Shown: positions 8,924-19,284 of the stretch, piece after piece
Layout: every line of letters starts with the position of its first letter
Position numbering within the stretch: position 1 is the stretch's first letter
Assembly (NCBI GenBank): GCA_963846925.1
Contig: CAWJXW010000016.1
Location: 124,001 to 188,000, forward strand
Direction of reading: 5' to 3'
DNA from: JAQBQB01 sp963846925
GTDB taxonomy: Bacteria > Gemmatimonadota > Gemmatimonadetes > Gemmatimonadales > Gemmatimonadaceae
DNA length: 64,000 nucleotides
Made by a program: the position numbers and the translations under genes
Notes under the pieces: model-generated
Database searches by the model: none
The model's input: the letters and a program-made list of their open reading frames with translations, nothing else
Told to the model about the DNA's origin: nothing

Positions 8924-10303
8924 TCAGCGAGCGGCTTGCGGCAAGCGGACCATACAGCCGCCAGGAATCATGCACGTCGGCACCGTTTGCCCGCGATTCT
9001 GTCGCGCCACCTGCTTCGCCCAGGCGGCATCGAGCAACGGCATACTGGGCTCGACGAGTTGCTCGCCGAACGCCGGCGGGATGGTCACGGAGTGCGCGGC
9101 GATGCCTGGATAGGACTTGTTGAGCGCCTTTGCCGCGGCCTTTGCGAGAATCGACTGGCCCAACGGGCTGGGGTGCAAGCCGTCGAGCGAGATGTAGGGC
9201 CCGTACGGGTGCGCCGACGTGAGCTGCGAAATGACGCTGTACACAGTCGGCTTCAGGTCTGAACGGCCGTAGAGCTCGTCCAGCGAGAAGAACGCATAGC
9301 CGCCGGCTGCCGCCTGCTGTTGCTGAAAAGCGGCCATGGCTTGCAGCGTGCCGTTGATCAGATCCATGTCGGCGGGCGTCAGCACGAGATCCTGGGTCCC
9401 GGGGACATCGGCGCAGCTGAAGACCTGTCCCGGCGAGCCGGCCGCCATGAACGCGAGCGCGATCGACTTGATCGAGACGTTGATGTAGTTCTGGTTTCCG
9501 TTGCAGTTCGGGTGTACGATGACCCCCAAGGCCGCGAATTCGCCACGATCGGCCCAGACTTCATCGCCGCGACGGAAGTTCGCAAAGTTTCGTCCGTCCG
9601 TGGGAACGCCGACCACCATCACGTTGGGAACGTTCGCGCCCACCGCGCCAAGCACCGTACCGAAGAGCTGCTCGAACAACGGCTCCGGGAAGATGGTGAC
9701 GCCCACGACAGCCAGTCCCGAGGAGGCCCCGAGCACTTCATTTGCCCCGAGCTCGACGGAAACCAGTGTCGGCTGCTGAATGAGTGCCGCTTGGAGCACC
9801 GTCGTATGGAGCGGGAGTACCCGGAGGAACCACGGCGCCGTGAACGCCACGGCTTCAGGAGGCGTCGTGAGAACATCGAACGTGGTCGCCAGCGCCAGCC
9901 CGAGGTCCTGGGTCGGCAGGTGGACTCCAGGCGCATTCGGGGCGCAAGTGAAGCTCCCGGACCACGGCTCGCCGCTGCGCCGCGTGTTCGCGCCCAGCGG
10001 CGGCAGGAACGGAGAGATGCATCCAGGATCTTGAATGAGCGGCAGAGAGATCGCGCCTCCTCCCCCAAATCGCAGCAGCGCGGGCCACGCGAATGCCTGC
10101 GATCCGGAGTATATCCCATTCGAGGCCCATCCCATGCTGACGCTCGTGCCGATGGCGACGTAGTTCTCGCCGCCAGGAGCTCTCGTCGCCGACGCAACAC
10201 CGGACGGTGATTGTTCGGCCGGGCCGACGGGTTGCGTAGCGTCGGAACAGGCCGTCGCGAGTGCGGCGGCGCACAGCGCCAGGAACTGCGTTCCTCTCGT
10301 CAT
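8924..10303 (-). CDS. SGNH-like lipoprotein hydrolase
   Basis: Lipoprotein of about 459 residues; the lipobox AALATAC puts the lipidated cysteine at residue 19. The fold is SGNH-like: block I is AIGTSVSMGWAS with the probable nucleophile serine, ELGANEVLG is the GxND-like block III, and SLDGLHPSPLG carries the Asp-x-x-His of block V. Length and spacing resemble secreted GDSL lipases with an inserted loop region. ATG 10303 is preferred over 10354 because a G-rich GGGGGGGAGA ribosome site lies directly upstream. The substrate is unknown. The AT-rich stretch 10405-10440 upstream is the likely promoter region. Confidence 0.78.
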   Translation of the reverse strand: MTRGTQFLALCAAALATACSDATQPVGPAEQSPSGVASATRAPGGENYVAIGTSVSMGWASNGIYSGSQAFAWPALLRFGGGGAISLPLIQDPGCISPFLPPLGANTRRSGEPWSGSFTCAPNAPGVHLPTQDLGLALATTFDVLTTPPEAVAFTAPWFLRVLPLHTTVLQAALIQQPTLVSVELGANEVLGASSGLAVVGVTIFPEPLFEQLFGTVLGAVGANVPNVMVVGVPTDGRNFANFRRGDEVWADRGEFAALGVIVHPNCNGNQNYINVSIKSIALAFMAAGSPGQVFSCADVPGTQDLVLTPADMDLINGTLQAMAAFQQQQAAAGGYAFFSLDELYGRSDLKPTVYSVISQLTSAHPYGPYISLDGLHPSPLGQSILAKAAAKALNKSYPGIAAHSVTIPPAFGEQLVEPSMPLLDAAWAKQVARQNRGQTVPTCMIPGGCMVRLPQAAR

Positions 10304-10594
10304 TGTTCTCCCCCCCAGGGAGCGCGGGTTCACCAAGGTCCTCGACTGCTCCAAGGGGCAAGACTTTATCGGGCCCGGAAGTCGTCGGCAGGGTCTACTC
10401 TCGATCGAACTTGATTCAAATTTTTACTATGAGAGAGCACTAGACGATGGACGCAGGAGCCTTCCGCCGATCGAGGCGGGGGATCCCGATCCGGATGTCG
10501 GGCTTTATCTTACGGCCCAGGTCGATTCGCTTTGCGCAGCCGTCCTCCCCGGCGGCACCCGCTTTGCCTTTACGAACTGGTAAGGGAGGAACGC

Positions 10595-11152
10595 GTGAAC
10601 ATCGGCCGTGCCGTCGTCGCCTTGCTCGCCACGTTCGCGGCTCCGGCCGCGGCGCAGATGCTGCCGACAGGGCCGGCGACGATCGTCATGATCCGCCACG
10701 CCGAGGAACCGCACGACCCGGCCAACCCGCATCTCTCGAACGACGGTGTCGCCCGGGCCGACCGTTTCGTGGAATTCATGACGCATGATCCGGCGATGAT
10801 CCGCCTCGGCACCCCGGCCGCGATCTTCGCGACGGAGACGACGAACGACGGCAACGGACAGCGCACCCAGGAGACCGTCGCGCCGCTGGCGAAAGTGCTT
10901 CGCCTCCAGGTGCAGACCCCGTATCACGGGAAGGACTACGACAAGCTCGCGCGGCGCGTGATGTCCGACCCGACGCTCGCCGGTAAGACGGTTGTGATCT
11001 GCTGGAACCACGAGTGGCTGCCCGAGCTCGCGACCGCACTCGGCGTGACGCCCCCACCGCCGAAGTGGAAGGGCAGTGTCTACGACCAGGTCTACGTCAT
11101 CTCGTATCGCAACCGCCGCGCGCTATTGACGACGACGCGATACGGAGACTGA
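10595..11152 (+). CDS. Secreted histidine phosphatase-superfamily protein
   Basis: Exported protein of about 185 residues. A signal peptide runs to AAPAAAQ. VMIRHAEEP (residues 32-39) is the RHG-type phosphohistidine motif with alanine in place of glycine. QRTQETVAPLA and the later NHEWLPEL, which carries a second histidine, fit the fold. It may be a broad phosphomonoesterase or a non-catalytic relative. GTG 10595 is chosen because GGGAGGA at 10584-10590 sits just before it and the signal peptide begins there; an upstream ATG at 10532 is less likely. Confidence 0.78.
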   Translation: MNIGRAVVALLATFAAPAAAQMLPTGPATIVMIRHAEEPHDPANPHLSNDGVARADRFVEFMTHDPAMIRLGTPAAIFATETTNDGNGQRTQETVAPLAKVLRLQVQTPYHGKDYDKLARRVMSDPTLAGKTVVICWNHEWLPELATALGVTPPPPKWKGSVYDQVYVISYRNRRALLTTTRYGD

Positions 11153-11160
11153 CGGGGAAC

Positions 11161-11202
11161 GACAATGCCGCAGATGAAGAAGCCATCATCTGCGGCATTG
11201 TC
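11161..11202. repeat. CGCAGAT-family palindrome, copy B (inner stem only)
   Basis: GACAATGCCGCAGATGA at 11161-11177 and its perfect complement at 11186-11202 make a 17-bp stem with an 8-base loop. The arm equals the inner arm of the larger copies. It sits between the convergent phosphatase and repeat-protein genes, 9 bases after one stop codon and 17 before the other, so it may serve both as terminator. Confidence 0.85.
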
Positions 11203-11218
11203 CTTTGATCAACCGGTG

Positions 11219-14200
11219 CTAGTTGTGAATTCGAATGCTCCCGCCCCCGGTCGCGGTCGTCGGGGCCGCGGTGTCGGGTGCGCCGGGCTGATTGTCGTAG
11301 ATGGCCAGTCCCGTCGACTTGTCCCAGATCTTGATCCGGAACATGTCGGCACCGCCTTTCGACTTCATCGAGCCGTCGATCACCGTGAGCATGAAGCCGT
11401 AATTGCCGCTGCCGTTGATCGTCCCGGAGCCCTTGTACTGCGCCTTCGGGCCGGCGACCACGAGCCAGTCGCATGACGTCGACTTGAAATTCATGCCAGG
11501 CGCCTGGAACTCCGTATTGCCATCCGGCGTCGAGTGGCCCTTGTTGTACTTCGAGACCAAGCCGAACGCGGCCTTGCCGTTCGGCGTCGTGATCCAGCCG
11601 CCGCCCGTCACGAAGCCTCCGTTCGCGTCGGTGACGACGACGTACTTGTAGCTCTCGTCGGCGCTCAGGCCGCCCGCGTCCTTGATGTGCGCGACGACCA
11701 CGTAAACGCCCGTCGCCGTGTACGTATGCGTTCCGCTGAAGCTGCGCGAGGTGCCCGACCCCGACGCGATAGTGACAGCGCTCGTGCTACCGTCGCCCCA
11801 GTCGAAGGTGCCGCTGTGAGAATCCGGCGGCGTGTCGCCGAAGTCGACGTCCGTGAACTTGCCCGTCACGTACACCGACCCGCCCAAGCCAATGGGTTGA
11901 GACGGTCCGTAGACGCCCGTGATGACCGGCGCATCGTCCACCGGGGTCACGGTGATGATGAGCGTCCTGGTCGTTTGGTCGACGCCGCCGTTCGCCGTGC
12001 CGCCGTCGTCCTGCAGCTTCACCGTAACGGTCGCGCTGCCGTTGGCGTTCGGCGCCGACGTGTACGTGAGCGTACCCGTGTTGAGATCGATGGACGGCTG
12101 AACGCTGAACAACGGGTTATGGTCGTTCGTGACGGTGAGCGTGAGCTTTTGGCCGCTTTCGTTCGGCCCGGCGCTCGCATTCGTCAACCCGCCGGCGACC
12201 GCTTGCGGGCCGGCATCCTCGGGCGCGGTGTTGTTGGCGATCAGGGTGAACGTCGGCGCATGGTTCACCGCAGTGATCGTGATCGTGAATGTCTGCTCGG
12301 GGCTCGTGTCGACGCCACCGTTGGTCGTGCCTCCGTTGTCATGGAGTTTCACCGTCACCGTCGCCATGCCGTTGGCGCTCGGGGCCGACGCATAAGTGAG
12401 CGTGCCACTCGCGTCGATCGCCGGCTGCGACGAGAAGAGCGCGTTGTTGCTGTTCGTCACCACGAAGTTGAGCGACTGCGCGGATTCATCCGCAGGCCCG
12501 GCGCTGATCGCCGTCGCCCAACTCGGGACCGACTGCGCGCCGGCGCCGAGCTTCGTCTGATCCGCCCCCTTCGTGAAGCTCGGCGCGTCGTTCACCGGCG
12601 TCACGTTGATGATCAGCGTCTTCGTCGTATGATCGATGCCGCCGTTGTCCGTGCCTCCGTTGTCCGTGACGGTGACCGTCACCGTCGCGCTGCCGTTCGC
12701 GTTCGCCGCCGGCACGTATGTCAAAGCACCTGTGCCCAAATCGATCGAGGGCTGCGTACTGAACAGAGCGTTGTTGTTGTTCGTCACGTTGATCGAAAGC
12801 GACTGACCGCTCTCGTTCGCCGGCCCGGCGCTCGGAGCCGTCAGCACGTTGGGCACTGACTGCGCTCCCGCGTCTTCCGGCACCGTATTCGAGGCGACGA
12901 GATTGAAGGTTGGGGCATCGTTGACCGGTGTGATCGTGATCGTGAGCTGTTGCGGCGCGCTCGTGTCATTGCCGCCGTTCAGCGTGCCCCCATCGTCCTT
13001 GGCCACGATCGTGATCGTCGCGGTGCCGAAGGCGTCCGCGGCCGGCGAGTAGGTCAAGGTGCCGGTCGGCGAGACCGCCGGCGCCACCGAGAACAGGCCT
13101 GGGTTCGTGTTCGCCACGATCTGGAACGAGACCGACTGACCGCTCTCGTTCGACGGACCGGCGCTGATCGCGGTCGCCCAATTCGCGACCGACTGCGCGC
13201 CGGCGTCCTCGAGCTTCGTCTGATCCGCCCCCTTCGCAAAGCTCGGCGGATGATTGACCGGATTGATCGTGATCGTGAACGTCTGTGGCGCGCTCACGTC
13301 GACACCGCCGTTCGCGGTGCCGCCGTTGTCGTGCAGCTTCACCGTCACGATCGCGCTCCCAAAGGCGTCCGGCGCGGAGGTGTAGGACAGCTTGCCCGTC
13401 GCGTCGACCGACGGCTGCGCCAAGAAGAGCGCGCTGTTGTTGTTCGAGACGTCGAACGTGAGCGTCTGTCCGGCTTCATCCGGGGGTCCGGCGCTGATCG
13501 CCGTCGCCCAGCCCGCGACCGTCTGCGCGCCCGCGTTCTCGTTTGCGGTCTGATCCACGCCCTTCGTGAAACTCGGCGCGTCGTTCACCGCGGTAACGTT
13601 GATGACGAACGTCTGCTCGCCACTCGCGTCGACGCCGCCGTTCGCGGTGCCGCCGTTGTCGGTCAGCTTGAGCGTAATCGTCGCCGAGCCGTTTGCGTTC
13701 GGCGCGGGTGTGTACGTCAGCGCGCCGCTCGCGCTGACCGCCGGTCCGGCGGCGAAGAGCGACGGATTCGAGTTGCCCGTCACGACGAAGGTGAGCGTCT
13801 GCCCAGCTTCATCAGCCGGACCGGCGCTGATGGCCGTGGCCCAGTTGGTCACCGATTGCGCGCCTGCGTCCTCGACGACCGTTTGGTCACCGCCCTTGGT
13901 GAAGCTCGGCGCGTCGTTGACCGGGTTGACGGTGATGCTGACGGTCGCCGCGGTGTTCGAATTGTCGATCCCGTCGTTCGCCTTGTAGGTGAAGCTGTCC
14001 GACCCGTTGTAATTGGCGTTCGGCGTGTAAGTGAACGAGCCGTTCGCGTTAAGCGCGACGCTACCATGAGACGGACCACTCACCAGTATCACAGTCAGCG
14101 GGTTGTTCTCGGCGTCGGTGTCGTTCCCGAGGATTCCCGGTCCCGCGACGGTGAGCGCGACGTCCTCATTCGTACTATAGGAGTCGTTGTTCGCAACCGG

Positions 14201-15656
14201 CGGCGTGTTGGAGACGACGTGGACCGGGATTAGGGCGAGAACAACGCCCGACGGCGTGAGCACGCGGAACGACCAATCGGCTGCCGTGGTACTCGGGGAG
14301 TCCGGCCTACACTTGGAAGCGTAGACGTTGCCGGCAACAACGGACGGCACCCCGGTCTCGCAGGCCAAAAATCCGTTGGGGCGCACCCAACGCAGCGTGA
14401 GGGCCGTGGCGCCGCTCCCGGAGATGCTTGCAATCGTCGTTTGCCCGCAGTACTCCGTGCCTACGAGGAACGATTGTGGTGTAGTGGTGCCGCAGACTCC
14501 GGAGGCCGTGGAGCTGTTGAGAACCTTCGTATCGGAGACGCTGGCGACCGTGCCATCCGTGAACGTGATCTGTGCGACGAGCCCCGACGGGTTGCCCACG
14601 GCCGTTGCCGTGAACGTCACGCCGAAGTCGCGCGGCTGCACGACGAAGTCGTGACTTCTCAGATTTCCGTTCGCGTCCGCGACGGCGCTCACCGTTCGAT
14701 CCGGATTCGACCACTGCGGATCCTCGTGGACCGTGATGGTCACCGTGTCGCTCGGCGCCCAACCGGCGCCGGTGAACAACACCGTATCGCCCGGCAGGTA
14801 GTCCGGTTTGTCGGTCGTCAGCGTCGGACCTGATCCGCCGCCGTTAGCCGAGACGTCGAGCGACGCGCGTCCGGCGCTTTGACCCGCTCGAGCCGGCATC
14901 GGCGTTCGAATACAAGACGAGCACGCTCTGGCCGCTCGACTCTGAGCCACCGGGCACGCCCAGCGCGCCGACTTCCGTCCGCGCCGCGGCGTGACCACCG
15001 ATATGAAGGCCGTACGACGCCATGTTCGAGAAGCGACGTGAGGCGCCGCCCAGCAGCGCTTCCCCACTCCGGCTCGACACCGCCGTCACGTCGCCAAAGC
15101 TCTGCAGCTCCGCGTCGGCCGAAACGTCGGCGAGCGAAACGGAGCGAACCCACGTGTATCGATCGGCTGAATTTGCCGAGAGGTCGAGCAGCGCCACCAT
15201 GCCGACGAGGCTCGTCGCGCGCGTGTGCCCCGCGGCGGCCCAAGTCGCGAGATTCTGTATGATCGCGTCCTTGTCCGCGCGATTCGCGTTGCCCAGGTCC
15301 GGCGCGCCGGAATAGATCGCGACCCGCCCGTTGATCGCCAGATGGAGTCGCGGCGCTGCGGCACGCAGCATCGCGTACGGCTGCTTGTCCCCGTCGTCCG
15401 CCAATGACGGTACGACGAACACGGAATAGTGATTCAGGTCGATGGCCTTGAGATCCAGCGTTCCATTCGACCCGTCGTATCCGCGATCGACGCCGCCGGC
15501 GAACGTCGGCTGGAGCGCCGACACGATCCGGTCGCACCCGGTGGCGTCGACGCCGACCGGGCAATAGACGAGGGCTTTCTGGCCATGGGCGGCCGGCGCG
15601 GATACGGGCAGCGCCAGCCCCGCCGCGAACGCGGCGGTTGCGAGATGGTTGCGCAT
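11219..15656 (-). CDS. Giant secreted cadherin-like/PKD repeat protein (one frame break)
   Basis: Surface or secreted protein of about 1,478 residues. It has a signal peptide (ending APAAHGQ), an N-terminal domain of about 240 residues, a macroglobulin-like segment (TDKPDYLPGDTVLF), one VCBS/cadherin-like domain (NDSYSTNEDVALTV), then six tandem repeats of about 110 residues. Each repeat starts near NDAPSF and carries LxYTxAPxANGSATVTVKL. A PKD-like domain (GTFDWGDGSTSAV) and a GGGWI-type C-terminal domain follow. The signal-peptide part and the repeat part are in different frames; removing one G from GGG near 14880 joins them as AGSSGQSAGRASL. Adhesive or structural roles are typical. It probably forms an operon with the small lipoprotein 30 bases upstream. 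Confidence 0.85.
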
Positions 15657-15686
15657 TGCTCTCTCGGGTGAGGTTGAGAGAACGCT

Positions 15687-15944
15687 CTAGTTACAGACGT
15701 CATCGATCACCGCGCCGAGCGCGATGATCGTCCGCGACGTCGCGGCCGTCTGCGGCTTCGCAGACAGCTGGTCGCGCTGACGAACGTTGGCTACACAGAT
15801 GGTGGACGCATCCTTGGGAAGCGTCCGCATCGTCAGCGCCGGTTGCGGCGGTGCGGTAACTGGGAGTGAACTCTGCCGATAGTCGTCTCGGCATCCGGCA
15901 GCGAGACACAACAACGCCGCCGTACTGGCGATTGCGAAGCGCAT
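15687..15944 (-). CDS. Small lipoprotein upstream of the repeat protein
   Basis: About 85 residues. The N-terminus has a lipobox, LAAGC, with the cysteine at residue 18 counted from ATG 15944. ATG 15944 follows GGAG by five bases; a GTG at 15950 is also in frame. The mature part is unremarkable apart from two cysteines. It precedes the giant repeat protein by 30 bases on the same strand, which suggests co-expression and a role at the same surface structure. I do not recognise a family. Confidence 0.65.
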   Translation of the reverse strand: MRFAIASTAALLCLAAGCRDDYRQSSLPVTAPPQPALTMRTLPKDASTICVANVRQRDQLSAKPQTAATSRTIIALGAVIDDVCN

Positions 15945-16073
15945 ACGCACTCCGGAAGTGGTACGGCAAAAACGTTAGTCGATCGAGGGGGCGGGGACCG
16001 AGCGACATTTTGCATCAAAAAACGCTCAGACCGTTGATCGAGGCGGTTAAGTAGAATCGGAGACGATGCGTCT

Positions 16074-16160
16074 CGCGCGCAGATCAGAGATTTGTCTTTT
16101 TCACGCGTCTCGTCGACGTCGCTCGCCCTCAAATCCGCGGCATCTGTGTCAAAATTCTTC
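16074..16160. repeat. Degenerate CGCAGAT-family palindrome, copy G
   Basis: A weak left arm at about 16074-16094 (CGCGCAGATCAGAGATTTG) faces a clearer right arm at about 16131-16160 (AAATCCGCGGCATCTGTGTC). The match to the family is partial, so this is a decayed copy. It lies in the 330-base gap between the small lipoprotein and the GxxExxY gene. Apart from it I see nothing in that gap. Together with copy C it brackets the GxxExxY gene. Confidence 0.5.
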
Positions 16161-16274
16161 GCCAAGACGTGTGATCTGAGGTGCACGCCACACGTGAAGC
16201 CGCGCACGCCGACTGCGCGCCCCACCGCACGTGGGCTTTCTCCGCGATCGAATCATTGGCCAGGGAAAGAAAGG

Positions 16275-16725
16275 ATGAGGGAATTCGTGCGGAGCGACAT
16301 GCACTTTCCGTGGATGACACGAGGGAGAATGCCATTCGGGCATGAGCTGACGCACACGATCATCGGGGGGTTCTTCGAGGTCTACACGCTACCTCGGATA
16401 TGGACTTCTCGAAACCGTGTACGCCCCGGCGCTCCGCCGAGAGCTCGAGTCGCGGGGCCTTTTTGTCGAGCGCGAAGTCTGGATCGATGTGCTCTACAAG
16501 GGAGAGGCAGTCGCTAGGCAACGGATCGACATGCTGGTCAACCACAGCGTGGTCGTCGAAATAAAGGCCACCGAAAGGGTCCCGCCCTTCGCGCGCCGAC
16601 AGCTGTTGAACTATCTGCGTGCAACGAGGCTCGAGTTGGGCCTCCTCCTGCATTTTGGACCCGAGCCCAAGGTCTACCGTCTCGTTGATACCGACAAGAA
16701 TTCAACGCAGATGACGCAGATTTGA
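16275..16725 (+). CDS. GxxExxY protein, PD-(D/E)XK nuclease-like (frame break)
   Basis: Member of the GxxExxY family (TIGR04256, PDDEXK_3 fold), about 149 residues after correction. The N-terminal IIGGFFEVY reads in one frame. YLGYGLLETVYAPALRREL, with the signature G-L-L-E-T-V-Y, reads in the next; removing one base near 16385 joins them. The nuclease-like core is RQRIDMLV (Asp), VVVEIKA (Glu-x-Lys) and RRQLLNYLR (Gln). The biological role of the family is not established. The last seven codons and stop come from the left arm of palindrome copy C. ATG 16275 has an AAGAAAGG site before it. Confidence 0.8.
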
Positions 16726-16810
16726 ACGACAATCCCGCAGATTGATTCTGTGTTTTGCGCCCCCTATCTGCGTCATTGCAGTTCCCAATCTGCGTCATCT
16801 GCGTTGAATT
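16699..16810. repeat. Nested palindrome, CGCAGAT family, copy C
   Basis: Outer arms 16699-16722 and 16787-16810 are a perfect 24-bp inverted repeat beginning AATTCAACGCAGATGACG. Inner boxes (CCCGCAGATTGA near 16733 and TATCTGCGTCATTGC near 16765) pair imperfectly. The left arm overlaps the 3-prime end of the GxxExxY gene and supplies its stop codon. Confidence 0.9.
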
Positions 16811-16893
16811 AGTCCCTCGCCATTCTTGGTGGCTGGAGGTGGACGCCGAGCCCCCGGCGGTTCAGCTTCCGACACACCAATCTCCATCAACTC

Positions 16894-18604
16894 ATGCGCC
16901 TTCTCGTCCCTCGAGCCCTCTGCGCCGTCGCCGTCGCGATTCCCGCCGCGGCACAGACGCCGGGCCCCAAATCCGCGGCATCGTTCTCCGTCGTCGAAGC
17001 CAGCATCGCCGACATGCGGGCCGGCCCTCGAGCAGCATCGGACGACGTCGCACGACATCGTCGTGCAGTATCTCGCGCGGATCGCGACGTACGAGGACAA
17101 GCTGCACGCGGTCATCACCGTGAACCCTCGCGCGATCGCCATCGCCGACTCGCTGGACCGCCTTCGCGCGCAGGGCCGGATTTTGGGTCCGATGCACGGC
17201 ATCCCGGTCGCGCTCAAGGACAACATCCATACGACCGACATGCCCACGACCGGCGGGGCCCTGGCCTTCGCTGATCTCACACCCCCATACGCCGCGACGC
17301 TCACGAAGAATCTCGAGGCCGCCGGGGCGATCATTCTCGCCAAAACGCAGCTCACCGAGCTCGCGAACTGGGTCGCCGCGGCGATGCCCGGGAACTACAA
17401 CGGGCTCAATGGCTACGGCATGAATCCGTGGGATCCACGCCGCGACCCCCGCGACGCGTTCTTCGACGGACGACCTGTGCTCACCACGGGCGGATCGTCG
17501 AGCGGCGCCGGGACCAACGTGAGCTTCTGGATGGCGAACGTCGGCACCGAGACGTCGGGATCGATTCTCAGCCCGTCGAACCAGAACATGCTCGTCGGCA
17601 TCAAGCCGACGGTCGGGCGCGTGAGCCGGTACGGCGTCATCCCGATCACGGCCGACCAGGACACGCCGGGACCCATGGCCCGCTCCGTGTCGGACGCGGC
17701 GATCTTCCTCGGCGCATTGGAAGGCGCGTCGCCCGACCCGAACGACCCCGCGACGCGCAAGTGTCCGCCGCCGGCGGGACGCGACTATACGAGATTCTTA
17801 AACCCCAACGGTCTCAAGGGCGCGCGCATCGGCATCCCGCGCGCCTTCTTCTATGATAGCACGGCGGCCGGCGCGACTCGGCCGCGCGGGGGCCTGAGCC
17901 CGGCGCAGCGCAAGGTGATGGACGACGCGATCGCCGTGCTCAAGGCGCAGGGCGCGATCGTCGTCGACCCGGCCGACATCCCGAGCGTCATCGAACCAAA
18001 CCCGGCGAACAACATCCTCAACTGGAATCCGTGCAGCGGCGACCAGTCCAAGGGACGCGACGCCGACTGCACGATCGCGTTCAAGTACGGCATGAAGCGC
18101 GACTTCAATAAATGGCTGCAATCATTAGGTGTCAGGGCTCCGGTGAAGTCTCTGACAGAGCTCCGCGAGTGGAACATCACGCACCAGCGCGCGGGATCGA
18201 TCAAGTACGCGCAGGCGCAACTCGACATCTCCGACGAGATGGACGTGAACGCCGACCGTGCCCGCTACGAGCAGGATCGTCGCAAGGACACTCTCCTCAC
18301 CGCGACGAACGGCATCGACGCCGCGCTCAAAGCGCATCAGCTCGACGCGCTGCTATTCCCTGGCGTGAGCAGCGCCAACATCGCCGCCCGCCCGGGCTAC
18401 CCGACGGTCACCGTGCCGTTCGCGTTCGTTCCGGTACCGCAGGGTCAGGGCGCGACTGCGTTCCCGCCCGGATTCGAGCCCCGGCCGGCGCCGTTCAACG
18501 TGAGCTTCACGGGCACCGCGTGCAGCGAGCCGAAGTTGATCGAGCTCGCGTACGCGTTCGAGCAGGCCACGAAGAAGCGGACAGCGCCGCCGCTGTTCCC
18601 CTAG
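16894..18604 (+). CDS. Secreted amidase, amidase-signature family (frame break)
   Basis: Exported amidase of about 569 residues. A signal peptide (LVPRALCAVAVAIPAAAQ) reads in one frame and the catalytic domain in the next. Removing one base near 17020 joins them as IADMRAALEQHRTTSHDIV, the usual start of the domain. The Lys-cisSer-Ser triad sits in VALKDNIHT, GGSSSGAGT and TETSGSILSP. TSGSI replaces the common TGGSIR. It may hydrolyse peptide or aryl amides outside the cytoplasm; substrates cannot be told. It follows palindrome copy C on the same strand. Confidence 0.88.
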
Positions 18605-18624
18605 ATGTTCTCAGTCGGGCACGT

Positions 18625-18990
18625 TCACTCGGCAACCGCGAGATCGAGACGCATCGCGGTTGCCGACAGCGGCCGATCGCGCGTCCAAAGCCGTGCCGTC
18701 CCGGAAAGGGCGGTCGCTGCCAACAAATGAATGTCGACGTAGCCGAGGCCGATTCCCATGAGCCTGTGGCGTTCGATGAACGCGAGGGCTTCCTGATCGG
18801 TTCCCGTGGGCGCCACCGGCAGATCGGCCCAGAGCGAGAGGAGCTCACGCCTGTTGCGTAGGTTTCCGCAGGCCAATTCCCCGATGACGAACGGATGGAT
18901 GAGTACTTCGCCGCGCTCGAGGTGTTGAGCCAAGCGTGCGTCCTTCCAGCGCAGGTGGTCAATCCAGACCGACGTGTCGACGAGAATCAC
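18625..18990 (-). CDS. vapC: VapC-type PIN-domain toxin
   Basis: A 121-residue PIN ribonuclease. The acidic residues are in MILVDTSVWIDHL (Asp5), IGELACG, GYVDIHLLAA and LWTRDR. VapC toxins cleave tRNA or rRNA and are neutralised by their partner. The start overlaps the vapB stop by four bases, the usual coupling of these pairs. The gene runs toward the convergent amidase. Confidence 0.9.
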   Translation of the reverse strand: MILVDTSVWIDHLRWKDARLAQHLERGEVLIHPFVIGELACGNLRNRRELLSLWADLPVAPTGTDQEALAFIERHRLMGIGLGYVDIHLLAATALSGTARLWTRDRPLSATAMRLDLAVAE

Positions 18991-19184
18991 GGCCCTGACG
19001 CCCGACGGCGCGGCACCGGCTTGAGCCGCGGCTCGCTCCCTCCAAGCCGCGCCAGACGGCGTGCGCTCTCACGCGCGATCAAGGCGCGGAGAGCCTCGTT
19101 GAGAAGGGCGGTTCGCTCCTGGATGCCCGAGAGTCGGCCGGCCTCGGCCAGAAGGGCGTCGTCCAGGTTGACCGTCGTTCGCAT
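18987..19184 (-). CDS. vapB: VapB-type antitoxin
   Basis: A 65-residue antitoxin starting at ATG 19184. MRTTVNLDDALLAEAGRLSG is the ribbon-helix-helix DNA-binding part; the C-terminal basic tail would wrap around the toxin. It overlaps vapC by four bases. An in-frame start at 19235 would run through the palindromes just upstream, which I take to be its operator. The pair is complete. Confidence 0.88.
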   Translation of the reverse strand: MRTTVNLDDALLAEAGRLSGIQERTALLNEALRALIARESARRLARLGGSEPRLKPVPRRRASGP

Positions 19185-19204
19185 ATTCGATGTCGGCAAG
19201 AGAC

Positions 19205-19245
19205 GCATCAAACATAACATCGTTTGATGCCTCAAACAGGCATCA
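19205..19245. promoter_or_regulatory. Probable vapBC operator with two overlapping palindromes
   Basis: GCATCAAAC at 19205-19213 and GTTTGATGC at 19222-19230 form a perfect 9-bp inverted repeat. TGATGCCT at 19225-19232 and AGGCATCA at 19238-19245 form a second that shares the middle half-site. The region lies just upstream of vapB, where an autoregulating ribbon-helix-helix antitoxin usually binds. Confidence 0.65.
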
Positions 19246-19284
19246 CCAAATGGTCGCGATTTGGACCGGAACGGTGCCCCTACT

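Noticed and set aside
11534..12859. Open frame of 441 codons opposite the repeat protein
   Set aside because: Its repeats mirror the sense-strand protein repeats and the translation is basic and low complexity.
16826..16893. Amidase start at 16826
   Set aside because: This frame gives a Pro/Ser/Arg-rich N-terminus; the neighbouring frame from 16894 has a proper signal peptide and joins the domain after one base is removed.
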